From NCBI GenBank assembly GCA_947176355.1, contig CAMWQY010000143.1, positions 1 through 6,794 on the forward strand: DNA of 6,794 nt. Direction: 5' to 3'. Positions 1 to 5,213 of this stretch are shown here, piece by piece; within the stretch, counting starts at the first letter, position 1, and each line of letters starts with the position of its first letter. The DNA comes from an uncultured Porphyromonadaceae bacterium. Lineage in GTDB: Bacteria; Bacteroidota; Bacteroidia; Bacteroidales; Muribaculaceae. Under the pieces are notes generated by a model that was not told the origin of the DNA, made no database searches, and was given only the letters and a program-made list of their open reading frames with translations. A program made the position numbers and the translations under genes.

Positions 1-257
1 TCGTTGAATGAGGAGAACCGGATGACTCCGTCGTAGGTGTGGAAGAGACGGAACGACACGACGAAGCAGATGAGAAAGACGCCAAGTGTCGCCACCAGCG
101 GCAGGAAGACGTCGGAGGTCTGGTCGGAACCGTGGTGCACGGTGTAGGCCAGAAGTCCGGAAAACAGCACGAAGGCCGAGTCCAGAAGCAGTATGCTCCA
201 GTAGGGCAATGCCCTGCGGGAGAAATACCATTTCAATAGGTCCTTGAAGGTTCGCAT
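1..257 (-). CDS. CapD/PglF-type nucleotide-sugar 4,6-dehydratase, N-terminal membrane part (cut by window edge)
   Basis: Translating the minus strand from the ATG at 257 gives 85 residues that run off the left edge. An in-frame TAG lies just upstream (three codons before the ATG), so this start is well fixed. The peptide begins MRTFKDLLKWYFSRRALPYW, followed by two hydrophobic stretches at about residues 20-40 (around WSILLLDSAFVLFSGLLAY) and 50-69 (around FLPLVATLGVFLICFVVSF), then FRLFHTYDGVIRFSSF. This order is typical of the membrane-anchored N-terminus of the long CapD/WbpM/PglF family, whose cytosolic SDR domain makes 4-keto-6-deoxy UDP-HexNAc. The catalytic domain is outside the window, so the activity is inferred from the N-terminus alone. 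The gene lies 101 bp after the phosphoglycosyl transferase, on the same strand, and would supply the keto sugar for the aminotransferase at 946-2187. Confidence 0.8.
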   Translation of the reverse strand, partial: MRTFKDLLKWYFSRRALPYWSILLLDSAFVLFSGLLAYTVHHGSDQTSDVFLPLVATLGVFLICFVVSFRLFHTYDGVIRFSSFN

Positions 258-337
258 GTAATTCTATTTTGGAATTATTTTTAATTTAGACTTGCTTTAG
301 CTTGGGCGAAGCCAATTTTGAATTATTCTGTCACTCC

Positions 338-359
338 ACAACCCCACAACCCCCCAACT
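338..359 (+). repeat. Left copy of an inverted CACAAC-type repeat
   Basis: The 22 bases read on the plus strand match 19 of 22 bases of the reverse complement of 2210-2231. Both copies are built from a short ACAACC/CACAAC unit, so each is also a small internal tandem repeat. This copy ends at the last base of the phosphoglycosyl transferase stop codon; the other copy lies just upstream of the aminotransferase start, so the pair brackets these two genes in opposite orientation. The function is unknown, and the low complexity makes chance or slippage a fair alternative. Confidence 0.55.
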
Positions 360-949
360 CACTTAGTAATAATCTCCTTAAAAGTAGAGAAAATAAGCTT
401 TATATCCGTCCAAAGATTTGCTTTACCGACATACTCTAAGTCAATGGCCAATTTATCGGGCATCACTTGCTCTATGTAGGCTTTATCGGGATCTTCTGCA
501 GCCGCCAATATCTCGTTTTCATTGCGGTAGCGGATAGAAGCCAGTGAAGTGATACCGGGACGTACGTCAAGCACACGCATCTGTTCAGGCGAATACATTT
601 CAACGTATTTTCTCACTTCCGGACGTGGTCCGACCAGACTCATATCCCCCTTGAAGACATTTATAAGTTGTGGGAATTCGTCAAGCTTATACTTTCGTAT
701 GTAATATCCCGATCGTGTCACTCGTGGATCGTGACCACCTACAGTGATAAGTCCTAACTTGTCACTGTCAGGCCGCATCGAGCGGAACTTGAAAAGACGA
801 AAATCCTTGTTCCCCTTCCCTACTCTCACTTGCCGGTAGAAGACCGGTCCTTTGGAGTCAGCCTTTATCCATACCGCCAAAACGGCAAAAAGCGGACTCA
901 GGGCAATAAGCCCCAGTCCGCTCGCTACGATATCAAAAAGTCTTTTCAA
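359..949 (-). CDS. Undecaprenyl-phosphate phosphoglycosyl transferase (PglC/WcfS-type initiating sugar transferase)
   Basis: This 196-residue protein belongs to the bacterial sugar transferase family (PF02397), in its small monotopic form. These enzymes move a sugar 1-phosphate from a UDP-sugar to undecaprenyl phosphate at the inner face of the cytoplasmic membrane, starting the repeat unit. It begins [20 protein letters not shown], the usual re-entrant membrane anchor (about residues 2-26). [12 protein letters not shown] (33-44) and FRLFKFRSM (50-58) follow. The catalytic Asp-Glu pair is D90-E91 in [20 protein letters not shown], then GPRPE at 107-111 and [11 protein letters not shown] at 129-139. 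The start codon is TTG at 949: it keeps the conserved KRLFD opening and overlaps the aminotransferase TGA as TTGA, suggesting translational coupling. Length and partner fit Bacteroides WcfS, paired with the WcfR aminotransferase in the PSA locus. Family is confident; the sugar donor is inferred from the neighbours. Confidence 0.93.
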   Translation of the reverse strand: MKRLFDIVASGLGLIALSPLFAVLAVWIKADSKGPVFYRQVRVGKGNKDFRLFKFRSMRPDSDKLGLITVGGHDPRVTRSGYYIRKYKLDEFPQLINVFKGDMSLVGPRPEVRKYVEMYSPEQMRVLDVRPGITSLASIRYRNENEILAAAEDPDKAYIEQVMPDKLAIDLEYVGKANLWTDIKLIFSTFKEIITK

Positions 950-2187
950 AGCGAATTAATTATTTCAATGAAATTGCTGAGTATGTAGTCCACATCCTCA
1001 TCCGAGAGCCGTGTATGAAGTGGAAGCGTAATCTCGTTATGATACTGCTCGTATGCATTCGGAAAATCTTTGATATCATACCCAAGGGCCTTGTAGGCTG
1101 TCATCATAGGTAGTGGCTTGTAGTGCACGTTTGTAGCTATTCCACGTTCTGCCATCTTCACGATGATATCATTCCGTTGCTCCACTGTTATGCCCGGAAT
1201 GCGGGTCATATACAGATGTCCGCTCGATGAATGCGTATTGCTGTAATGAGGAAGTACCTTTATACCATGTGGCTCAAGAGCTACGTTATAGCGTTCGATC
1301 AACTGACGGCGATGACGAAGCATCTCCGGATATCTCTTGATCTGAGCCAGACCGATACCAGCCATAATATCCGTCATATTACATTTATACCATGTGCCGA
1401 TGATGTCATACTCCCACCCGCCAAGTTTAGTTTTCGCAAGAGCATCCTTATTCTGGCCATGCAGAGACAGAAGTTGCAACTGCTTGTAGATTGCATTGTC
1501 ATCTACACCTTCGTGGGCACGCCATGTAAGGGCACCCCCCTCAGCTGTGGTGAGGTTCTTGACAGCATGGAATGAGAATGAAGTGAAATCAGCAATCTCT
1601 CCGCACATCTTTCCGTGCCACATCGCCCCGAAAGCATGTGCAGCGTCTGCCACCACGATACAGCGTCCGAAAGCTTTCTGTATGTCGTTATTGGGGTGGA
1701 AAAGATCCTTCTTGCTTTCCACCACGGCGAATACCTTATCATAATCCGCTACAATTCCACCGAGATCCACCGGCATCACCACCTTAGTCTTCTCAGTGAT
1801 AGCCTCAGCCAACTTTTCATAGTCCATCTCAAACGAACCGGGAGCACAGTCCACCATTATTGGACGGGCGCCAACATGGCAAACAGAGCTTGCTGTGGCT
1901 GTATAAGTATAAGCTGGTACTATCACCTCGTCCCCCTCTCCTACTCCGAGAACACGCAGGGCGAGTTCCATGGCGGCCGTAGCCGAATTGAGGCAAACAG
2001 TAGTGGGCAGTTGCTTTCCTTCCGCATCATATCGTGCTGTCTGGCAGCACATGGAAATCAGATGCTCGAATTCTTTGGTTTTGGGACCGGTAGTAATCCA
2101 TCCCGACTTGAGTGCCTCAGCCACTTCGAGAGCCTCAGCCGCCGTCACATCAGGAGGCGAGAAGGGTATATTCTTCTTAACGTTCAT
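946..2187 (-). CDS. DegT/DnrJ/EryC1/StrS-family PLP-dependent sugar aminotransferase (PglE/WcfR-like)
   Basis: This 413-residue protein transfers an amino group to a 4-keto nucleotide sugar, probably making a UDP-4-amino-4,6-dideoxy-HexNAc. It starts MNVKKNIPFSPPDVT, followed by the family signature SGWITTGPKTKEFE (28-41). LNSATAAMELAL (66-77) and DEVIVPAYTYTATAS (86-100) form the cofactor region. D181 in VVADAAHAFGA should bind the PLP ring nitrogen, and K210 in SFHAVKNLTTAEGG is the expected Schiff-base lysine. Late family motifs YKCNMTDIMAGIGLAQ and NVHYKPLP are present. A GTG at 2259 would extend the frame by 24 residues, but ATG 2187 begins at the family's normal N-terminus and follows an AT-rich stretch. 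The gene is unbroken and overlaps the phosphoglycosyl transferase start by 4 bases. With the dehydratase fragment at the left edge it forms a PglF/PglE/PglC-like trio. No PglD-like acetyltransferase is in view, so an unacetylated amino sugar (AATGal-like) is a reasonable guess. Confidence 0.93.
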   Translation of the reverse strand: MNVKKNIPFSPPDVTAAEALEVAEALKSGWITTGPKTKEFEHLISMCCQTARYDAEGKQLPTTVCLNSATAAMELALRVLGVGEGDEVIVPAYTYTATASSVCHVGARPIMVDCAPGSFEMDYEKLAEAITEKTKVVMPVDLGGIVADYDKVFAVVESKKDLFHPNNDIQKAFGRCIVVADAAHAFGAMWHGKMCGEIADFTSFSFHAVKNLTTAEGGALTWRAHEGVDDNAIYKQLQLLSLHGQNKDALAKTKLGGWEYDIIGTWYKCNMTDIMAGIGLAQIKRYPEMLRHRRQLIERYNVALEPHGIKVLPHYSNTHSSSGHLYMTRIPGITVEQRNDIIVKMAERGIATNVHYKPLPMMTAYKALGYDIKDFPNAYEQYHNEITLPLHTRLSDEDVDYILSNFIEIINSL

Positions 2188-2209
2188 ATATTTTAAGTTT
2201 TCAGTTATC

Positions 2210-2231
2210 AGTTGTGGAGTTGTGAGGTTGT
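2210..2231 (-). repeat. Right copy of an inverted CACAAC-type repeat
   Basis: On the minus strand this reads as the same ACAACC/CACAAC-rich 22-mer seen at 338-359 on the plus strand, with three mismatches. It lies 23-44 bases upstream of the aminotransferase ATG, in the untranslated leader. It is also bracketed by a direct repeat on the plus strand, TCAGTTATCAGT at 2201-2212 and TCAATTATCAGT at 2231-2242 (11 of 12 identical). A leader role or a recombination scar are both possible; neither is shown. Confidence 0.55.
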
Positions 2232-2250
2232 CAATTATCAGTATGAAGCC

Positions 2251-2279
2251 AAGTCCCACGCCGATTCGGTATGAGACTT
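2251..2279. repeat. 29-bp imperfect dyad upstream of the aminotransferase
   Basis: AAGTC at 2251-2255 pairs with GACTT at 2275-2279, and the centre CCGATTCGG at 2261-2269 is itself a dyad, with 5-base spacers on each side. About 11 of 14 base pairs across the axis match. It sits 64-92 bases upstream of the ATG at 2187, where an operator or leader hairpin could lie. No known regulator site is recognised. Confidence 0.35.
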
Positions 2280-2307
2280 ATAATTCAATATTATATAGAG
2301 GATTGTT

Positions 2308-2329
2308 GTAAGCTATTATCCACCCGTGA
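2308..2329 (+). repeat. IS66-type terminal inverted repeat, tnpC side
   Basis: It starts GTAAGCTATTATC, has two mismatched bases, then CCCGTGA. It matches the opposite end (3163-3142, minus strand) at 20 of 22 positions; similarity fades further inward. Confidence 0.8.
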
Positions 2330-2338
2330 AGCTGATTT

Positions 2339-2361
2339 TCAGCCGATTGTGCATCGGCTGA
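2339..2361. repeat. Perfect 9-bp stem-loop inside the tnpC-side end of the IS66 remnant
   Basis: TCAGCCGAT (2339-2347) and ATCGGCTGA (2353-2361) are perfect reverse complements around the 5-base loop TGTGC. On the plus strand it is followed by GTTAAAAAATTTCTTT, and on the minus strand by AAAATCAGC, so neither side has a clean T-run for a classical intrinsic terminator. It lies between the tnpC stop and the element end, where insertion sequences often carry a hairpin limiting read-through. The terminator role is a guess; the stem itself is plain. Confidence 0.6.
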
Positions 2362-2379
2362 GTTAAAAAATTTCTTTAT

Positions 2380-2640
2380 TTATGCGGTTTTTTGCTGACT
2401 GGGACAGTCAATCTGACTTTCCGGGATCCAGTCGGCGGGTATGGTGACGCGGTTAGGCAAAAGTGAGCGTGCGTCTTTTTCTCCGGCCACCATCCTCTCC
2501 ATTACGTACTCGATGTATGTCCCGAAGTCAAGCCCGTTCATCTTGCAGCTCTCCTCGAGCGAGTACATGAAGGCGAGGAGATAGTGAAATTTAGCGAGAT
2601 ACGCAAATATTTCACTATGATTTATTGATATTTTTCGCAT
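2380..2640 (-). pseudogene. IS66 transposase (TnpC) C-terminal remnant with a foreign N-terminal stretch
   Basis: The open frame of 86 codons holds MYSLEESCKMNGLDFGTYIE and VMERMVAGEKDARSLLP, which match the usual C-terminal end of IS66 TnpC transposases (short helix after the DDE domain, then a LLPxx ending). Only the stretch from about 2380 to 2575 is IS66-like. The first 20 or so codons, MRKISINHSEIFAYLAKFHY, come from an AT-rich insert that also carries a 38-base palindrome, so the ATG at 2640 is probably not a genuine start. The frame is shifted by one relative to the TnpC N-terminus at 2615-2905. The whole catalytic DDE domain is missing. Confidence 0.75.
2581..2618. repeat. 38-base near-perfect palindrome at the internal deletion junction of the IS66 remnant
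   Basis: ATAGTGAAAT (2581-2590) and ATTTCACTAT (2609-2618) are perfect reverse complements. The inner part continues pairing (TTAGCG against CGCAAAT) with one bulged base and one mismatch, leaving a 5-base loop around 2597-2601. It sits in an AT-rich stretch, roughly 2576-2655, between two GC-richer pieces of the IS66 transposase gene. It may be a small palindromic insertion or a hairpin that took part in the deletion; I do not recognise it with confidence. Confidence 0.7.
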
Positions 2641-2905
2641 TATTGTTCTTATAGTCCCGAAGCTTTTCCTCAGCCTTCACGGCGACCTCCTTCAGGTGCA
2701 TGACATGCTTGTTCAGGTCGTTTATCTCTGCATGCCTTGCCTCTGTCTCATCCCTGGTCAGGCTCCCCGACCTTATCTCATTTATCAGCATCGACGCCTT
2801 GGTGTTCAGTAGCTCCAGGGATTCCGCCACAAGATGGTAGCTGTCGCTTATGGTCCTTTCAAGCTCCTCCGCGCCTCAATCGGCCGGCATGCTGTCATCT
2901 TTCAT
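2615..2905 (-). pseudogene. IS66 transposase (TnpC) N-terminal remnant, interrupted by a TGA codon
   Basis: From ATG 2905 the frame reads MKDDSMPAD, then TGA at 2878-2876, then GAEELERTISDSYHLVAESL, and continues open to TAG at 2617-2615. The text before and after the TGA makes one hydrophilic, helix-rich segment, as expected for the coiled-coil start of IS66 TnpC. A single C-to-T change of CGA (Arg) to TGA would explain the break. After EEKLRDYK the residues turn into an Asn/Lys-rich run (NNNAKNINKS) encoded by the AT-rich insert, so true TnpC sequence ends near 2655. The ATG overlaps the stop of the upstream tnpA-like frame as ATGA, the tight packing normal for IS66 genes. Confidence 0.7.
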
Positions 2906-3087
2906 CCTATGTTAAGTTTTGTCTGTACCGCTCCAGTCAGGAACAGCAGCAGCTGCGAGCGCGTTATCGTGCGCATCCAGTCGTAGTCGATGCCCTCGTC
3001 CTTGCAGAACTGCGCGAGTGTCCGCCCTCTTCTGTACTTGTTGAAGTCGCGGATCTTGTCCTCGTAATACTTTTTCGACGTGTCCAT
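2902..3087 (-). pseudogene. IS66 TnpA-like N-terminus, apparently fused to the tail of TnpB
   Basis: The 61-codon frame starts MDTSKKYYEDKIRDFNKYRR, followed by GRTLAQFCKDEGIDYDWM. This resembles the N-terminal helix-turn-helix region of TnpA (first ORF) in Bacteroidetes IS66 elements, where a 'YR..G.tl..FC...gidY.W' pattern is common. The last 20 or so residues (ITRSQLLLFLTGAVQTKLNI) do not look like TnpA; they resemble the end of an IS66 TnpB protein, which precedes tnpC directly. An in-frame deletion joining tnpA to the end of tnpB would explain this, and would explain why no TnpB core is found. The TnpA half is fairly safe; the TnpB assignment is an inference. Confidence 0.6.
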
Positions 3088-3112
3088 ATTCTCGTGTATT
3101 GGAATTTGGCCA

Positions 3113-3120
3113 CAAAGTTA
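3113..3120 (-). promoter_or_regulatory. Bacteroides-type -7 box in front of the IS66 tnpA remnant
   Basis: The minus strand reads TAACTTTG, an exact fit to the Bacteroides -7 consensus TAnnTTTG. It lies about 25 bases upstream of the tnpA ATG at 3087 and 43 bases inside the element end at 3163, as expected for a transposase promoter. No good -33 TTTG is seen at the usual spacing. Confidence 0.45.
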
Positions 3121-3141
3121 ATTCATCCTATCAGCATTTCC

Positions 3142-3163
3142 TCACGGGCAGATAATAGCTTAC
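3142..3163 (-). repeat. IS66-type terminal inverted repeat, tnpA side
   Basis: On the minus strand from 3163 it reads GTAAGCTATTATC, two differing bases, then CCCGTGA, matching the end at 2308-2329 at 20 of 22 positions. Confidence 0.8.
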
Positions 3164-3239
3164 ACTTCTTGGTTTTAGTTGCACCGCGAAGTTAGTCAAA
3201 AATCTTATTCAGTCGGACACGTCATTTTTGGACGCTTAC
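3164..3239 (-). mobile_element. Terminal fragment of a second IS66-like element
   Basis: Read on the minus strand from 3239, the sequence begins GTAAGCGTCC and goes on to AAAAATGACGTG. The GTAAGCGTCC opening is typical of IS66-family ends and differs from the GTAAGCTATT end of the neighbouring remnant. About 45 bases inward is TAACTTCG (on the minus strand), a one-base variant of the TAnnTTTG box at 3113-3120, at a similar distance from its end. The 76 bases up to the neighbouring element carry no coding sequence. No matching partner end was seen elsewhere in the window, so the second element is either truncated by the first or the result of a recombination. Confidence 0.5.
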
Positions 3240-3297
3240 AGAAAGGAAGACAAGGGAATCATCTTTTATGCTTGTAGGAGAAGTTTTGACTTTAGTT

Positions 3298-4131
3298 TTA
3301 TCTATTTCTGAGCATCTTTTTGAAGAACCAGGCCCGGACTTTATTTGGCATCAGCACTTGCACCGCGAAACGTACAAGATAATTGTAGAGAAATCTACTT
3401 TTAGAAGTCAATCCATTGTCTAACTTCCAATTCAAAATTCCTGTATCGCTCTTGAAGTATTTCCATCCTCCACGACGAGCATACAAGGCATCACCCACTC
3501 TTACATTAACGAGAACATCCGGTAGATTGGCTATCTTATAACCCTTTTTTAATAGTCGACCCCATAGATATGTGTCCTCATCCAAATGCCAAGTCTGATA
3601 GTTGCCGGCATCCAGAACTGCAGATTTGCGAAACATCACTGTCATATGGTTGAGAGGGTCTCTGTCTTGATAATACTTTCGACATTCGTCAGGATCAAGT
3701 GGAACATTTCTATACCCTACTATATTATCTTCATTTCCAATAAACTCAGAAATCTGACCTCCTAACACCGCTATTTCTGGATGGGCAGCCATATATGAAA
3801 TTTGTTTTTCGAATCTATCCGGGGTCGAAATGTCATCGGCATCCATTCTGGCGATCAAGTCGTACTTACAAAGATTGACCCCAATATTCATAGCGTTTCC
3901 CAATCCTCCATTCTTAGGCAACCAATGAGTTCTAATATAGGGAATTTCTCTCTCCAAATTTTTAATAGTTCCAGATAATTCTTCTGATATAGGACCATCT
4001 ATAACTATAATGATTTCATTTGGATGCAATGTCTGTTTCAAAGATACGCTTTCTACAGCTACACGGAAATCTGCAACTTTATCGTTTTTATACACAGACA
4101 TCAAAACAGAGAATCGTTTACAATTATCCAT
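3298..4131 (-). CDS. GT2-family (GT-A fold) glycosyltransferase
   Basis: This 277-residue protein should add one sugar from a nucleotide donor to the lipid-linked repeat unit at the cytoplasmic face of the membrane. The N-terminus FSVLMSVYKND (7-17) is the first beta strand of the GT-A fold. NEIIIVIDGPI (38-48) is the second acidic patch, and GGLGNAMNIGVNLCKYDLIA (75-94) leads to the metal-binding RMDADD (95-100; the D97-x-D99 motif). RFEKQISYMAAHPEIAVLGG follows, typical of GT2 enzymes of this subgroup. DEDTYLWGRLLKKGYKIANL at 184-203 carries the late acidic pair expected to hold the catalytic base. No membrane helix is obvious, though the C-terminus (RAWFFKKMLRNR) is basic and amphipathic. 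The gene is intact, with no recognisable ribosome binding site. Donor and acceptor cannot be told from sequence. It lies 104 bp after licD-like, and 58 bp before the second IS66-like end. Confidence 0.9.
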   Translation of the reverse strand: MDNCKRFSVLMSVYKNDKVADFRVAVESVSLKQTLHPNEIIIVIDGPISEELSGTIKNLEREIPYIRTHWLPKNGGLGNAMNIGVNLCKYDLIARMDADDISTPDRFEKQISYMAAHPEIAVLGGQISEFIGNEDNIVGYRNVPLDPDECRKYYQDRDPLNHMTVMFRKSAVLDAGNYQTWHLDEDTYLWGRLLKKGYKIANLPDVLVNVRVGDALYARRGGWKYFKSDTGILNWKLDNGLTSKSRFLYNYLVRFAVQVLMPNKVRAWFFKKMLRNR

Positions 4132-4235
4132 GAGTTGGTCTGAAGAAAAGTTTCAAGTTTGATAAAACTTATTTCTAAGAATTTTATTAGTTAAGCAGAA
4201 TTATACATTCTTTTTAAGAATAAGGAGTTTTTACC

Positions 4236-5123
4236 TTATCCTATTAGATTATATTCATCCGCATATATGTGTGTTTTATCCATGCCATTCTTTGATCCAT
4301 CTGCAGTCCAATCGCTGCTATGTTGATAACGCTTTATTTGTTCAATTGATGGGATTTTCATATAGTCACCCCACCTATCTTTCAAATATTCTTCTACCTT
4401 TTCAGGTACCTTCAACTTAGTTTTTTCAAATGGTAAGTACTTGGTATTCTTAAATTGACTGGATTTATATAGCCCCTTTGAATATCCGGCTCTACCTAAG
4501 TAATGACAGTAATATTCAGTCTCTACTGTTGATTTTCGGTAGATTTGCTTTAGTGAGAAACTTAACAAAAACCTTTTGGGTAGCCATCTGAGAGGTTTAA
4601 GTATAATATTTGCCAGTATGCCTCTCCTTTTATAATTTCGATTTGCTAAACTTTTTATTACAATATATCTTGACCATAGATATTGCCACCAATGACCTAT
4701 AATATTATCTGGACAGGAGTGCAAGATAAATATATCTACGAATACTCCCTTATGAATATCAAATTCTTCTAAGTCCTTTTCAACATAATGCGAACCGTTA
4801 AGGCGTAGCTTTGCCATTGAAATTTTTCCGTTACTTGCCCCCCATTCTTGAAGATAAAAGTTTTCGTGATCACCCTTCTTTTGGAAAACATCCTTGAATT
4901 TTTCATAATCAAGCGGACGCATAAAGATGTCGAGATCATCGTCCCATGGAATAAAACCCTTATGACGCACTGCGCCCAGTGCACTTCCACCCATAAGACA
5001 ATAATCAATATTATGCTCTTTACATAACTTATCTATATAGAATGCAATATTCAATATACAATTTTGAAGGTCAAGAAATCCCCATTCATCCTCTTTTGAG
5101 TTCATTAATTCTATTAACTTCAT
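4236..5123 (-). CDS. LicD-family phosphotransferase (phospho-alcohol transfer onto glycan)
   Basis: This 295-residue protein fits the LicD/fukutin nucleotidyltransferase-fold family. Members move a phosphocholine, phosphoribitol or glycerol-phosphate group from a CDP carrier onto a sugar. The diagnostic block HNIDYCLMGGSALGAVRHKG (37-56) is followed by FIPWDDDLDIFM (57-68), where D63 and D65 are the likely metal-binding acids. HKGVFVDIFIL (124-134) supplies the third acidic position of the fold, and the C-terminal EEYLKDRWGDYMKIP (244-258) is the usual LicD tail motif. All key residues are present, so it is probably active. The substrate is unknown; the cytidylyltransferase gene 90 bp upstream suggests a CDP-linked alcohol, most simply CDP-glycerol. 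The coding region is clearly AT-rich compared with the genes left of the IS66 remnant, which suggests separate acquisition. Confidence 0.92.
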   Translation of the reverse strand: MKLIELMNSKEDEWGFLDLQNCILNIAFYIDKLCKEHNIDYCLMGGSALGAVRHKGFIPWDDDLDIFMRPLDYEKFKDVFQKKGDHENFYLQEWGASNGKISMAKLRLNGSHYVEKDLEEFDIHKGVFVDIFILHSCPDNIIGHWWQYLWSRYIVIKSLANRNYKRRGILANIILKPLRWLPKRFLLSFSLKQIYRKSTVETEYYCHYLGRAGYSKGLYKSSQFKNTKYLPFEKTKLKVPEKVEEYLKDRWGDYMKIPSIEQIKRYQHSSDWTADGSKNGMDKTHIYADEYNLIG

Positions 5124-5127
5124 AAGA

Positions 5128-5133
5128 CTCCTT
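5128..5133 (-). promoter_or_regulatory. Strong Shine-Dalgarno site before the LicD gene
   Basis: The minus strand carries AAGGAG four bases before the ATG at 5123. Good Shine-Dalgarno matches are uncommon in Bacteroidales, whose genes mostly have AT-rich leaders; none of the other starts in this window has one as clear. It fixes the start at 5123. Confidence 0.55.
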
Positions 5134-5213
5134 AATTAATGAGGCTATTATCCAATTCATGAATACATCGGATAAAGATTAGATATTTAGAATAAAAACA
5201 CAAAGATTTTAAT

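Larger units (their letters stand above)
2308..3163 (-). mobile_element. IS66-family element, internally deleted remnant (about 0.86 kb)
   Basis: The remnant is delimited by two inverted ends beginning GTAAGC, as IS66-family ends do (GTAA is the family hallmark). The first 22 bases at 2308-2329 (plus strand) and 3163-3142 (minus strand) agree at 20 positions. Inside, all on the minus strand, are a TnpA-like N-terminus, a TnpC N-terminus with a nonsense codon, an AT-rich foreign-looking stretch, and a TnpC C-terminus. A complete IS66 element is roughly 2.5 kb with tnpA, tnpB and tnpC; here most of tnpB and the catalytic core of tnpC are absent, so it cannot move by itself. The 8-bp flanks (2300-2307 and 3164-3171) do not match, so the usual target duplication is not visible. 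It lies between the GT2 gene and the aminotransferase, splitting the gene cluster into two blocks. Confidence 0.8.

Noticed and set aside
39..239. Plus-strand open frame of 66 codons at the left edge
   Set aside because: It is antisense to the CapD/PglF-like membrane segment, which has the right start and hydrophobic pattern.
300..318. Small hairpin TTGG/CCAA between the transferase and the dehydratase as a terminator
   Set aside because: The stem is only 4-5 bp with a mismatch or bulge and no T-run follows on the minus strand; the downstream gene is on the same strand, so termination is not needed.
2286..2293. TAATATTG on the minus strand as a -7 box for the aminotransferase gene
   Set aside because: It differs by one base from TAnnTTTG and has no TTTG at the -33 distance; in AT-rich sequence such near matches are common.
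1231..2311. Several plus-strand open frames of 80-190 codons opposite the aminotransferase
   Set aside because: The minus-strand frame is a full, motif-complete aminotransferase; the opposite frames have no family features.
2737..3195. Plus-strand open frame of 152 codons across the IS66 remnant
   Set aside because: It is antisense to the TnpA and TnpC remnants, is rich in Ser/Pro/Leu/His without any recognisable domain, and crosses both element ends; it is a shadow of GC-rich minus-strand coding sequence.
4220..4239. 6-bp stem ATAAGG/CCTTAT at the LicD stop as a terminator
   Set aside because: The stem is short and AT-rich, and no T-run follows on the minus strand, so it would be a poor terminator.
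5155..5164. Palindrome ATTCATGAAT upstream of the LicD gene as an operator
   Set aside because: A single 10-bp AT-rich palindrome without flanking symmetry is expected by chance here.
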